Source: Ruegeria marina (GTDB taxonomy: Bacteria; Pseudomonadota; Alphaproteobacteria; Rhodobacterales; Rhodobacteraceae). From it: DNA of 64,000 nucleotides. Shown piece by piece: positions 46,507-55,060 of the stretch (position 1 is the first letter of the stretch; every line of letters begins with the position of its first letter). The notes beneath the pieces were generated by a model that saw nothing but the letters and a program-made list of their open reading frames with translations, was not told where the DNA came from and did not search any database. Location: contig NZ_FMZV01000007.1 in assembly GCF_900101475.1 (NCBI RefSeq), positions 124,001-188,000 of the forward strand. The letters run 5' to 3'. A program made the translations under genes and the position numbers.

Positions 46507-47901
46507 ATGACCATGACCACCCCCTGCCCCTCGGGCGCAACCCTGGCCGAAGCCGAAGCCTTTCTCGAAGCCAACCCGGATATCGAGGCGGTCGACATCC
46601 TCCTGCACGATTCCAACGGCATCGGGCGGGGCAAGATCATCCGCCGGCATGAACTGGCCTCGCTGTACAAATCCGGCCGCCACATGCCGATCTCGATCCT
46701 TGGGCTCGACATCTGCGGCGAGGATGTGCACGAAACCGGTCTGATCTGGGACCAGGGCGATGGCGACCTGCGCGCCTGGCCCATTCCCGGCACGCTCAAG
46801 CGGCTGCACAACACCACGCCGCCCCGGGCCGAGGTGTTCATGTCGCTCTACGAACTGGACGGCTCAAGGATGACCAGCGACCCGCGCCATGCGCTCGCCC
46901 GTCAAGTCGAACTGCTCGCGTCCGAAGGGCTGAAACCAGCAGGCGCATTCGAGCTGGAGTTCTTCCTGCTCGCCAACGAACTGGATGCCGACGACAAGGC
47001 GCAGCCCGCGCGCGACGTTCTGGATGGCCGCCGCTCGCACAAGACCGAGGTCTATTCGGTCGATCACCTGCACGGCATGCTGCCGCTGTTCTCCGATGTC
47101 TACAAGGCCGCCGAACTGGCCGGGATCAGGGCCGAGACCCTGATCTCGGAATATGCGCCGGGACAATACGAACTGACGCTGCATTACCGCGAGGACGTGT
47201 TACAGGCCGCCGACGACCTGATCCGGCTCAAGCGGATCGTGCGCGCGCAGGCCCGCGCCCATGGCGTGACCGCCTGCTTCATGGCCAAGCCGGTCGAGGA
47301 ATACGCCGGCTCGGGCATGCATTTCCACGTCTCGCTCCAGAACCGTGACGGGCGCAATGTCTTTGCCGAAGAGGAAGAGGGAAACTGGACCGAAACCATC
47401 CTGCACGCGCTTGGCGGGATGCGGGACACGATGGCCGAATCCATGCTGGTCTTTGCCCCGCACGCCAATTCCTGGCGACGGTTCGCCAACCAGAGCTATG
47501 CACCGGTTTCGACCAACTGGGGCGTGAACAACCGCTCGGTCGCGCTGCGCATCCCGGCGGGCGACATCCGTGCGCGCCGGATCGAACACCGCCCTTCGGG
47601 CGTGGATGCCAACCCCTATCTGGTCGCCACAACCGTGCTTGCCGCCATCCGCCACGGGATGAAGAACCGGATCGATCCGGGTCCCGAGACCACCGGCAAC
47701 GGCTACGCAGAAGGCGAGGACGACCGCATGCCGCGCGACTGGCGTACCGCCATTGATGCCGCGCGCAACTCGGCCTTCCTCAAGGACGCGCTTGGCGAGG
47801 ACATGCATCGGACATTCGTGGCCGTCAAAGCCGCCGAATACGCGCGAGTCAGCCGCACGGTATCAAAGCTCGATTTCGACCTCTACCTGCACACCGTCTG
47901 A
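46507..47901 (+). CDS. Glutamine synthetase family protein (gamma-glutamylputrescine synthetase, PuuA-like)
   Basis: The 464-aa protein has the GS N-terminal beta-grasp (VDILLHDSNGIGRGKII) and catalytic domain (FELEFFLL, SGMHFHVSLQ, NNRSVALRIP, IEHRPSGVDANPYL). Members with VDI..D.NG and without the adenylylation tyrosine loop are typically PuuA-type ligases joining glutamate to amines. An ATG at 46513 is an alternative start with better spacing from GAGG. It follows an aminotransferase gene and would fit putrescine use together with the importer at 17.6-21.6 kb. Confidence 0.85.
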   Translation: MTMTTPCPSGATLAEAEAFLEANPDIEAVDILLHDSNGIGRGKIIRRHELASLYKSGRHMPISILGLDICGEDVHETGLIWDQGDGDLRAWPIPGTLKRLHNTTPPRAEVFMSLYELDGSRMTSDPRHALARQVELLASEGLKPAGAFELEFFLLANELDADDKAQPARDVLDGRRSHKTEVYSVDHLHGMLPLFSDVYKAAELAGIRAETLISEYAPGQYELTLHYREDVLQAADDLIRLKRIVRAQARAHGVTACFMAKPVEEYAGSGMHFHVSLQNRDGRNVFAEEEEGNWTETILHALGGMRDTMAESMLVFAPHANSWRRFANQSYAPVSTNWGVNNRSVALRIPAGDIRARRIEHRPSGVDANPYLVATTVLAAIRHGMKNRIDPGPETTGNGYAEGEDDRMPRDWRTAIDAARNSAFLKDALGEDMHRTFVAVKAAEYARVSRTVSKLDFDLYLHTV

Positions 47902-47941
47902 GCCGTCGCAGGTTCGTAGAACTGTAGGGCGGTCGGGATGC

Positions 47942-47960
47942 CGAGATCGGAGTGATCTCG
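47942..47960 (+). terminator. Hairpin after the glutamine synthetase gene
   Basis: CGAGATC, GGAGT loop, GATCTCG: a perfect 7-bp stem 40 bases past the stop, extendable with mismatches by GGG/CCC. No U-run follows. It may end the aminotransferase/glutamine-synthetase transcript. Coding density drops beyond this point. Confidence 0.5.
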
Positions 47961-48083
47961 ACTGCCCGCTGGTCGAAGAGACTGGCCTGGACTTCAAGCA
48001 AGGATCCCCTTGGCCCTTTAAATTTCGCAGGCTTGTCTCCATCTTGATGCAACATTCCGGCTGACCTGGTAAATTTATCGCGC

Positions 48084-48317
48084 ATGTCCCCCCTTGCCCA
48101 TATCGTCGCGCTTCCGGTGAGAGCCTATCGGCTGGTTTTCAGCCCCTGGGTCGGGTTCAACTGCCGGTATCAGCCAACCTGCTCGGCATATGCCCTGGAA
48201 GCGCTGGAAAAACATGGCGCGCTTCGCGGCGGTTGGCTTGCGGCCCGCCGCATCGGGCGATGCCATCCTCTGGGCGGAGACGGTTACGACCCGGTTCCCG
48301 ATCCCGACGAAAAGTAG
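48084..48317 (+). CDS. yidD: YidD, membrane protein insertion efficiency factor
   Basis: A 77-aa protein with the family core [23 protein letters not shown] and GGDGYDPVP. YidD is a small membrane-associated protein helping YidC-dependent insertion. In most genomes it lies between rnpA and yidC; here it is alone, with no such neighbours, so it is a detached copy. The basic N-terminal amphipathic helix is present. Confidence 0.93.
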   Translation: MSPLAHIVALPVRAYRLVFSPWVGFNCRYQPTCSAYALEALEKHGALRGGWLAARRIGRCHPLGGDGYDPVPDPDEK

Positions 48318-48628
48318 TTGTTTCCAAGGTCTGGCAGCCGTCAGGTCTGCGCAAACTGCTCCCAAACCGTGATCACTGACAAGCTCTGGGCAATCCATCG
48401 GATTTGCACCGGTCCCGCCGGCGTGTTCCGGCTGCGCAGGGCCGTGTCGCCATAGTTCCTTGCGCACACCGTATCCCCGTCCAAGCCGGGTGTTTCATCG
48501 AAGCGAAACGCCTGCACTTCATGTCAATCGGCGGCTGTCTGCGATCGGGCGGGGCGCTTGCCGCAATCCTCGTCGCACGTGGCGGCCCTGTGTCGATCTG
48601 GTTGCATACTGGCCGATAGTCATACCTC
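48318..48628. other. Non-coding stretch with no recognised content
   Basis: About 310 bases between yidD and the YqhA-like gene. Frames crossing it in either direction have low-complexity, Arg/Pro/Cys-rich translations and no domains. I see no strong hairpin, repeat or RNA gene. Confidence 0.5.
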
Positions 48629-49228
48629 TCAGCGCCGATCGCAGGTCTCGTCTTTCTGGCCCGCTTTGCCATCGGCATGATTTTCAATGTCCGGTTTGGG
48701 GTGCAGTTGCACGAACCGCAAAGCAAGGGCCAGAAACAGGACGCTCACCGGCAGGACCATCAAGGTGGCGATCTGTTTCGGTTCCAATATCGTGGTTTGC
48801 TTGTGGAAGACTTGCAGCGACAGCCGCAGAAACAGCACCATCAAGATCACGATGATCACCTCTGCGACCACCTGTTTCAACTGTCCGATTTGTCTGACCT
48901 TGAGCCATTCCGGCAGAGCCAGGTCCGAATCCGGTTTCTCGGGATGAATAAATAGCGTGTAAACGCCATAGGCGAAGTAAAGAAGGACGATCGCGATCAG
49001 GAAACGGTCCAGCGCCTCGATCACTCGGATGACGGCCTGCGCGCCGAAACTCTCACCCTCTTCGAAGGGAAAATGAAAGCCTCCCAAGAAGGCGAGGTAG
49101 ATGTTGTAGACCCCCAGGAAGAACATGAGCACGGAGCCGGCAAGCGAACCGAAAACCGCAGTAACGGTCAGATAGCGAGAGCTGACTATGATATTGCGTT
49201 CAAGATTACGTAGGGCCAAGTTGGACAA
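48629..49228 (-). CDS. YqhA/UPF0114 family membrane protein
   Basis: A 199-aa protein with four membrane helices and the family pattern VSSRYLTVTAVFGSLAGSVLMF, then FLIAIVLLYFAYGVYTLF and an amphipathic VRQIGQLKQVVAEVIIVILMV. The family's function is unknown. The start is not ATG: TTG at 49228, with AGAGGAG close in front, or TTG at 49216 with better spacing. It has a charged cytoplasmic C-tail (HPKPDIENHADGKAG). Confidence 0.8.
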   Translation of the reverse strand: MSNLALRNLERNIIVSSRYLTVTAVFGSLAGSVLMFFLGVYNIYLAFLGGFHFPFEEGESFGAQAVIRVIEALDRFLIAIVLLYFAYGVYTLFIHPEKPDSDLALPEWLKVRQIGQLKQVVAEVIIVILMVLFLRLSLQVFHKQTTILEPKQIATLMVLPVSVLFLALALRFVQLHPKPDIENHADGKAGQKDETCDRR

Positions 49229-49356
49229 GCTCCTCTGTTCAGCCGTTTCTGTTGCTCTTCGCGATCATAGCACATCTCTGCTTTCTGGGTGGCACGGCAA
49301 ACGATCCGCCCTCTTGTCAAGCTGGCAAGACACAATTCCGCGCGACCATCTGTGAA

Positions 49357-50259
49357 CTACCTTTGCCCCCCCAGCCGCGCCGCGACCGCCACGATGTCAC
49401 GCGCATCAATCCCCAGCGCAGACAGACCGGGCACCGTTCGGGACGCGACATTATCCTCCTCGATCAGCGCGATCTGGGATCGCGTGATCGGAGCAGCAGG
49501 CAGGATATCTGCCGCTGCAGCAATCGCTCGCCAGACCGCGAACGGGACGGGCACCATGTGTACTGTGCGGCCTTGGGCCTGAGCAACCTCGCCGACGAGT
49601 TGGCGATAAGTCAGAACTCTCGGCCCGCCGAATTCGTAGAGGCGCTCTGCATGCGCCGCCGCAAGTAGCTTCGCGCAGGCCATCGCGACGTCATCGACAT
49701 ACACCGGCTGAAGGCGCGTCAGTCCCTGGCCGAAGAGCGGATAGATCGGCAGTCGGCGTATGGTCTGCGCGATCGCGGTGAGAAATGCGTCCCCTTCCCC
49801 GAACATCACGCTCGGGCGCACGATCACGGCGGATGGAAACGCGTCTCGGACCACCGACTCGCCCCGCCCTCGGGCGCGGATATAGTCATCCGCTGCTCTG
49901 GGGTCGGCACCGATGCCCGAGATCTGGATGAACCGGCCGACCCCTGACCGCATGGCCGCCGCAGCAAGTTGCGACGCCGCCTCGCAATGGACCCTTTCGA
50001 ACGTCAGGTCTCGGGTTTCGCGGTAAAGACTGACCGCATTGATCGCCCCGGCAGCGCCCTGGAGCGCGGCGGACAGGGACTCGGGTCGAAGGATGTCCGC
50101 ACTGACCGCTTCGGCCCGAGCATGTTGCAGTAGATCGCCCCCACGTTCCGGCCGGCGCGCCACGACTCGGACCCGATGGCCGTTTTCCAGCAGATGGCCT
50201 GCGATCCTTTGGCCGAGAAACCCCGTCCCACCGAACACCGTGTAAAGATCTTTAGACAT
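49357..50259 (-). CDS. NAD(P)-binding Rossmann protein (atypical SDR, NDUFA9/NmrA-like)
   Basis: A 300-aa protein with an N-terminal nucleotide-binding VFGGTGFLGQRIAGHLLENG and a later RFIQISGIGADP segment without the classical YxxxK pair. It resembles complex I NDUFA9-like and ubiquinone-associated atypical SDRs. The start at 50259 removes a 26-codon upstream extension. It is 97 bases downstream of the glutaredoxin-MauE gene and may be co-transcribed with it. Confidence 0.83.
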   Translation of the reverse strand: MSKDLYTVFGGTGFLGQRIAGHLLENGHRVRVVARRPERGGDLLQHARAEAVSADILRPESLSAALQGAAGAINAVSLYRETRDLTFERVHCEAASQLAAAAMRSGVGRFIQISGIGADPRAADDYIRARGRGESVVRDAFPSAVIVRPSVMFGEGDAFLTAIAQTIRRLPIYPLFGQGLTRLQPVYVDDVAMACAKLLAAAHAERLYEFGGPRVLTYRQLVGEVAQAQGRTVHMVPVPFAVWRAIAAAADILPAAPITRSQIALIEEDNVASRTVPGLSALGIDARDIVAVAARLGGQR

Positions 50260-50356
50260 GACACTACCTATGTGACCCGAAAGATTGGCGCGAGACGGGG
50301 TCGTCCATGGGAAGCCCCTTTCTTGTTTGAACCGCACCGGACCAGGTTCGGGCGGA

Positions 50357-51121
50357 TCAGAGCAGCAGCATTTTCAGCGGCATCCAGATCCCCATGAGCA
50401 CCATCATCAGGCTTTCGGTCATCGACACGAAACCGAGCGGTACGGATGATCCGCCGCCGACACAGGCGCATTTGAGGCTCCGCCCCTCCAGGTAAACCGC
50501 CTTCGCGATGCTCACGGCGCCAACGCTGCCAATGAAGAGCGCGATGGGCGAGGCGAGCCAGATGAGCGCGCCGGCCGTCATCAGGATCCCGGCAGCAGCT
50601 TCGGCGAAGGGATAGAGAGTGCTGTAACGCACCCATCGGCGCGCAAGCAGGTCGTAGTTCAGGAACATCAGGGAAAAGCCTTCGACATCCTGTAACTTCT
50701 GCATGGCGAGGAAGGTCATGGAAAGCGACACGAACCATTCGGCCGCCCGCAGGGTCAGAAATGTCTGATATTGGTGCCAGGACAGGGCCAACGCCAAGAG
50801 CGCCGCCACCGAGAAGATCGCGATGACCGGCGTATAGCTCGTGTCGGATCGCTCTTCCTTCGGTGGGTCGATCCCGAAATGGACACGCAGATCGTCGTAA
50901 CCGCCCACGCGTTCGCCGTTTATGAAAGTCTGCGGCGTGGTTTCGACGCCCTGATCCTCCATGAAGGCATCGGTTTCCTCGCGGCTGCGCAGCGGGTGGT
51001 CGATCACCTCAAAGCCCTGTCGCTCCAGAAGGGCCTTGGACTTGAGGCCGAATGGGCACAGATGATCGGGCATCACCATGCGGTAGAGATCTGCCGTTGT
51101 CTTTGAACTATCCTTGGTCAC
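50357..51121 (-). CDS. Glutaredoxin-MauE fusion membrane protein
   Basis: This 254-aa protein starts with a glutaredoxin-like domain (about 1-85): DHLCPFGLKSK holds a monothiol C22-P-F-G, and TTPQTFINGERVGGYDDL is the glutathione-site cis-Pro region. A MauE-like four-helix membrane domain follows (about 95-254), with the conserved C-x-C in LKCACVGGGSSVPLGF. MauE is needed for disulfide formation in methylamine dehydrogenase, but no mau genes are present. GTG start at 51121 behind a G-rich ribosome site. Confidence 0.85.
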   Translation of the reverse strand: MTKDSSKTTADLYRMVMPDHLCPFGLKSKALLERQGFEVIDHPLRSREETDAFMEDQGVETTPQTFINGERVGGYDDLRVHFGIDPPKEERSDTSYTPVIAIFSVAALLALALSWHQYQTFLTLRAAEWFVSLSMTFLAMQKLQDVEGFSLMFLNYDLLARRWVRYSTLYPFAEAAAGILMTAGALIWLASPIALFIGSVGAVSIAKAVYLEGRSLKCACVGGGSSVPLGFVSMTESLMMVLMGIWMPLKMLLL

Positions 51122-51509
51122 AGGCCCCCCTTGTCAAATCGTGTTCCGGCTTCGGCGAGAAACGGACGGCGGCGTCCCGGCGCAGCTTGATCAGAACCCG
51201 ATCTCTATCGGGATGCAGCAAATAGATATCGGTACGCCGAGTTGCCGCAACTTGCCGCCACTGGTCGTTCAGAAGCACGGCCGCCGCGCAGGACAGCCGC
51301 AGCCTGAAACGATATTCGTACCGCCCCTCGTCCGGCGGCGGCAGATCCTTTCTGCCGCGACTTGCAAACCCTGCATGAGGCTCGCGCATCATGGAATCTT
51401 CGCGGCGCGTGTTTCGCTCTTCGGATCGAAGGCCATCGACGAGGAGACCGCGACGCCTTGTCCTCACATGCACATCCGCAGTTTTTCCACTACCCAAGTA
51501 CCGCTTCAT
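51108..51509 (-). CDS. Hypothetical protein upstream of the glutaredoxin-MauE gene
   Basis: A 133-aa basic protein from the ATG at 51509; the open frame begins at 51572 and another start is possible at 51392. The C-terminal part has an alternating pattern (YEYRFRLRLSCAAAVLLNDQ ... TDIYLLHPDRDRVLIKLRRD) that could be beta strands. No family recognised. It overlaps the next gene by 14 bases, which supports coupling, but the N-terminal half has poor composition. Confidence 0.4.
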   Translation of the reverse strand: MKRYLGSGKTADVHVRTRRRGLLVDGLRSEERNTRREDSMMREPHAGFASRGRKDLPPPDEGRYEYRFRLRLSCAAAVLLNDQWRQVAATRRTDIYLLHPDRDRVLIKLRRDAAVRFSPKPEHDLTRGACDQG

Positions 51510-51622
51510 GTTTCCATCAGAACACAAAATGCGATCGAGCGCGGTAACATGTGTTAAGGCGCGCCACCGCAAGCCGGTACAGACTTAGTCCAGGTTATCA
51601 CGGAGTGCGTGAAGGAAGACTG

Positions 51623-51871
51623 ATGGACCACCACGGCATCGTTCTGAGTTTCATGACCGGGTCGGTCCTGATTGGTGGCCATGGCCTACGTCATTTCCCG
51701 CCTGACAAAAGCGCAATGACTAAGGATGGACAACGCGAAACGGTTCGTGGGGGAAACGAAGGGGCAAGCAGACCGACTTCCCGGAGACCTGAAATGTCGC
51801 CGGTTGATGCAGAAGCACTTCCCGTGACGGCTGTATTGAAACCGAGAGATCGCAAGGCCTGGTTCGGATAG
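51623..51871 (+). CDS. Small hypothetical ORF (doubtful)
   Basis: The ORF has 82 codons from an ATG preceded by AAGGAAGACTG. It begins with a hydrophobic stretch (IVLSFMTGSVLIGG) and continues as a charged, low-complexity sequence. No family is recognised. The ribosome site is the main support. It precedes the CBS gene by 41 bases. Confidence 0.25.
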   Translation: MDHHGIVLSFMTGSVLIGGHGLRHFPPDKSAMTKDGQRETVRGGNEGASRPTSRRPEMSPVDAEALPVTAVLKPRDRKAWFG

Positions 51872-51912
51872 ATCCGCGTGATGGCATTGCCTGATCAACT
51901 GACAAGAGGACG

Positions 51913-52374
51913 ATGCGAATGAACGTAGATGCTGTAATGTCCAGCCCTCTGATAACGGTCACTCCGGAAACCCCGATCCGTCAAGCCGCTGCTATCATGC
52001 GGGAAAACGACATCGGTGTCTTGCCGGTACTGGATCAGATGCAGGCTGTCGGAATCGTGACGGATCGCGACATGGTGATCTGTATTCTTGCCGGGCAGGG
52101 AAACGCCGGCGACCGGCCGGTCAGCGAGGCGATGTCTTCAGACCCGATCTCCTGCAGGGAGTCTCAGTCGATTGCAGAGGCTGCCGCCATGATGGGCGAC
52201 GCACAGGTCGAACGCCTGCTCGTCGTCGATCAGCAAGCCCGGCTTGTCGGCGTGATCACGGTCGGCGACATCGCGGTGAATGCTTCGGAAATCCTTGCGG
52301 GACAGGTCGTTGGAGAAATCTGCGAGGATCGCGGGACGGGCGAAAGGGGCCATGGGATCAAGCTGCGGGAATGA
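51913..52374 (+). CDS. Two-CBS-domain protein
   Basis: A 153-aa protein made of two CBS motifs: VDAVMSSPLITVTPETPIRQ ... VGIVTDRDMV (about 4-58) and VSEAMSSDPISCRESQSIAE ... VGVITVGDIA (about 73-124). Such stand-alone pairs bind adenosyl nucleotides and sense energy state. AAGAGGACG precedes the ATG. It lies between two redox-type membrane protein genes, so an energy-sensing role for that block is possible. Confidence 0.88.
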   Translation: MRMNVDAVMSSPLITVTPETPIRQAAAIMRENDIGVLPVLDQMQAVGIVTDRDMVICILAGQGNAGDRPVSEAMSSDPISCRESQSIAEAAAMMGDAQVERLLVVDQQARLVGVITVGDIAVNASEILAGQVVGEICEDRGTGERGHGIKLRE

Positions 52375-52572
52375 TCCCGGCCCGAAGTCTTCAAGATTGC
52401 CGAACCGTGGCATCCGGCAGAAGCACCGCGAAGCGATCCGATGCGACGGCGCACCAGTCGACTTTACGGACGGGGCTCCTGAACAGCGCGCAACTGCACG
52501 GCGAGGCTCGGTTTTCCTTTGCAACAACAATGGCCTGCTCCCGTTGACTAGATAGCAACGGATGGACCAGAC

Positions 52573-55053
52573 ATGACGGATGAAAATGACACGACGAAAC
52601 CGGGAGGGGGAATTGTCCTTATCACCGGCGCGATGGGTCGCATCGGCCGCGGTCTTGCCGGACGTCTTGGCAAGCGCTACGAGATCGTCGGCCTCGACCT
52701 GCCGGGCTCTGCTGCCGGACATTGCACTCCCTGTGACATCACGGATGACGCTTCCGTCGAATTGGCTTTTTCCGAGATCGCCGAGACCCATGGTCGCCAT
52801 ATCGCCTCAGTGATACATCTCGCGGCGTTTTTCGACTTCACCGGTCGCGAAAGCCCCCTCTATACGGCGGTCAATGTCGAAGGCACCCGACGGCTCCTCA
52901 GGGCGCTTCAGGCGTTCGACGTGGAACAGTTCATCTTTTCCAGCTCGATGCTGGTGCACGCCCCGGTCAGCCCCGGCGAGTTGATCGATGAAACCTCGCC
53001 CATCGGACCCCGATGGGCTTATCCGCGGTCGAAAGCCGAAACCGAGGCCGTGCTCCGTGAGGAAGCAGGCGAGATCCCGCTTCTTATCCTGCGCATGGCC
53101 GGTCTCTACGATGAGCGCTCGGCAGTGCCGACCCTGTCGCACCAGATTGCCCGCATCTACGAACGCCGTCTGGAATCGCACCTCTATCCCGGCAATCTGT
53201 CCGCCGGACAGGCTTTCCTTCATCACGAAGACATGCTCGATTTGTTCGAGCGCGCCGTGGACCGGCGCGCGCAACTGGAGCCGCATCAGGTCCTGCTGGC
53301 CGGTGAGCCGGAAGTCCTGAACTACGGCGCATTGCAGGATCACATTGCGGAACTGATCCACGGTGACGCGCACTGGGATACGCAAACTGTGCCGAAGATT
53401 GTCGCCCGTGTCGGAGCGCGCCTCAAGGTCGAGGCAGAGCCGGTTGTCCCCGATGCCTATGACGAAGGTGAAACACCTTTCATCCGCCCCTTCATGATCG
53501 ACATGGCATCGGATCACTACGCGCTCGACATATCGCGCGCCCGGGATCTGCTGGGATGGGAACCCAGGCACAGGATCGGCGAAGGGCTGCGGCAGTTGAC
53601 GGATTCCCTGAAGGCGGACCCCGCAAGATGGTATGCGGAAAACGGGATCGAGCCGCCACCCTGGGTGCGCGCTGCGGATGCGCGGGGAGAGGATGCCGAA
53701 GCCCTGAGGGTCAGGCACGAAAGGCGCTATCGCGCAGCGCACCGGCAGGGTTTGTGGGCGCACTGGGTCAATGTGGGTCTCGGCCTCTGGCTTGTCACGG
53801 CGCCACCGCTTCTGGGTTATTCCGATCCGATGATGGCGGCCAGCGACATCCTGGCGGGGATGGCGATCGTTATCTGCGCCTTCCTGTCCATGTCCTGGCG
53901 GTTGTGGCAGGCACGATGGGTCACGGCGGCGCTCGGCGTCTGGGTCATGGCAGCACCGCTGGTGTTCTGGGCGCCGACGGCCGTGGCCTACGCCAACGGC
54001 ACGCTCGTCGGCATGCTGGTCACCGGCCTGGCCGCGGCAATCCGCCCGCCGCCCGGCGTCTCGGCAACCGCGGCGCAGAGCGGACCGGTGATCCCAAAGG
54101 GCTGGGACTATTCCCCCTCCGACTGGTTTCAGCGTCTGCCGGTCATCATGCTGGCCGTCGTGGGGCTGCTGATCTCGCGCTACCTGACAGGCTATCAGCT
54201 CGGTTCGCTCGATGGTGTCTGGGAGCCCTTCTTTCCGGGCACAAGGCCTGGCTTGAACGGCACGGAGGACATTATCACCTCACACGTCTCCAAGGCCTGG
54301 CCGGTTCCCGATGCCGGCGTCGGCGGATTGGTCTACGCGCTTGAAATCATCGTCGGCGCCATAGGATCAGCCGCGCGCTGGCGGACAATGCCATGGTTGA
54401 CGATCGCATTCGGGATCATGATCGTTCCGCTCGGAGCGGTATCGGTCTTCTTCATCGTGATCCAGCCGATCCTGATCGGGACGTATTGCACACTCTGCCT
54501 GATTGCGGCGGCTGCGATGCTGATTCAGATCCCTTACTCAGTCGACGAGCTTGTCGCCACATTCCAGTTCCTGCGGCGCAGGCACAAGGCCGGGCAGCCC
54601 TGGCTGAGGGTCTTCTTCACCGGCGACACGGACGAGGGCGCGACGAGAAGGCCCTCGGAGAACTTCGAAAGGGCACCGCTTGCAATCCTGCGGGATATGC
54701 TCACAGGCGGAATGACCCTGCCCCCGACATTTGCAGCGAGCATCGTCCTCGGCGCGGGCATGATGCTCCTGCCGCTTTGGATTTCCTGGGACGACCCGAT
54801 GGCAGCCACGTTCCATGTTGCGGGTGCACTGGCGATCACCGTGGCCGTCACCGCACTCGCGCCGGTTGCGCGGCTGGCACGCCTCTTGAACATGGTGATC
54901 GGCGCAGCCTTGCTGTTCATCCCGTTCATGGTTGCCGCCGCCTGGACCTCCTTCCTGCTTTCCGCGGCTTTGGGCATCGCACTGATCCTGATCAGCATTC
55001 CACGCGGAAAGGTAAACAACTGCTATGGAGACTGGGACCGGTTCATCCGGTAA
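52573..55053 (+). CDS. NAD-dependent epimerase - SPW repeat - VKOR-like fusion membrane protein
   Basis: An 826-aa fusion. Residues 1-350 are an extended SDR/epimerase with LITGAMGRIGRGLAGRLG and a Y-P-R-S-K catalytic pair. Residues about 385-490 hold two SPW-type repeats (WVNVGLGLWLVTAPPLLGY and WVTAALGVWVMAAPLVFW). Residues about 505-655 resemble a vitamin K epoxide reductase with C639-T-L-C642 as the quinone-side redox pair. The remainder is another four-helix membrane segment. The loop cysteine pair expected in the VKOR part is absent. Unusual; substrate unknown. Confidence 0.85.
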   Translation: MTDENDTTKPGGGIVLITGAMGRIGRGLAGRLGKRYEIVGLDLPGSAAGHCTPCDITDDASVELAFSEIAETHGRHIASVIHLAAFFDFTGRESPLYTAVNVEGTRRLLRALQAFDVEQFIFSSSMLVHAPVSPGELIDETSPIGPRWAYPRSKAETEAVLREEAGEIPLLILRMAGLYDERSAVPTLSHQIARIYERRLESHLYPGNLSAGQAFLHHEDMLDLFERAVDRRAQLEPHQVLLAGEPEVLNYGALQDHIAELIHGDAHWDTQTVPKIVARVGARLKVEAEPVVPDAYDEGETPFIRPFMIDMASDHYALDISRARDLLGWEPRHRIGEGLRQLTDSLKADPARWYAENGIEPPPWVRAADARGEDAEALRVRHERRYRAAHRQGLWAHWVNVGLGLWLVTAPPLLGYSDPMMAASDILAGMAIVICAFLSMSWRLWQARWVTAALGVWVMAAPLVFWAPTAVAYANGTLVGMLVTGLAAAIRPPPGVSATAAQSGPVIPKGWDYSPSDWFQRLPVIMLAVVGLLISRYLTGYQLGSLDGVWEPFFPGTRPGLNGTEDIITSHVSKAWPVPDAGVGGLVYALEIIVGAIGSAARWRTMPWLTIAFGIMIVPLGAVSVFFIVIQPILIGTYCTLCLIAAAAMLIQIPYSVDELVATFQFLRRRHKAGQPWLRVFFTGDTDEGATRRPSENFERAPLAILRDMLTGGMTLPPTFAASIVLGAGMMLLPLWISWDDPMAATFHVAGALAITVAVTALAPVARLARLLNMVIGAALLFIPFMVAAAWTSFLLSAALGIALILISIPRGKVNNCYGDWDRFIR

Positions 55054-55060
55054 GCCCACG

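Noticed and set aside
48373-48726. 117-codon reverse frame after yidD
   Set aside because: Cys/Arg-rich, no domain, and overlaps the end of the YqhA-like gene.
51545-51556. TAACA-TG-TGTTA inverted repeat as an operator
   Set aside because: Arms are only five bases and the downstream ORF is itself doubtful.
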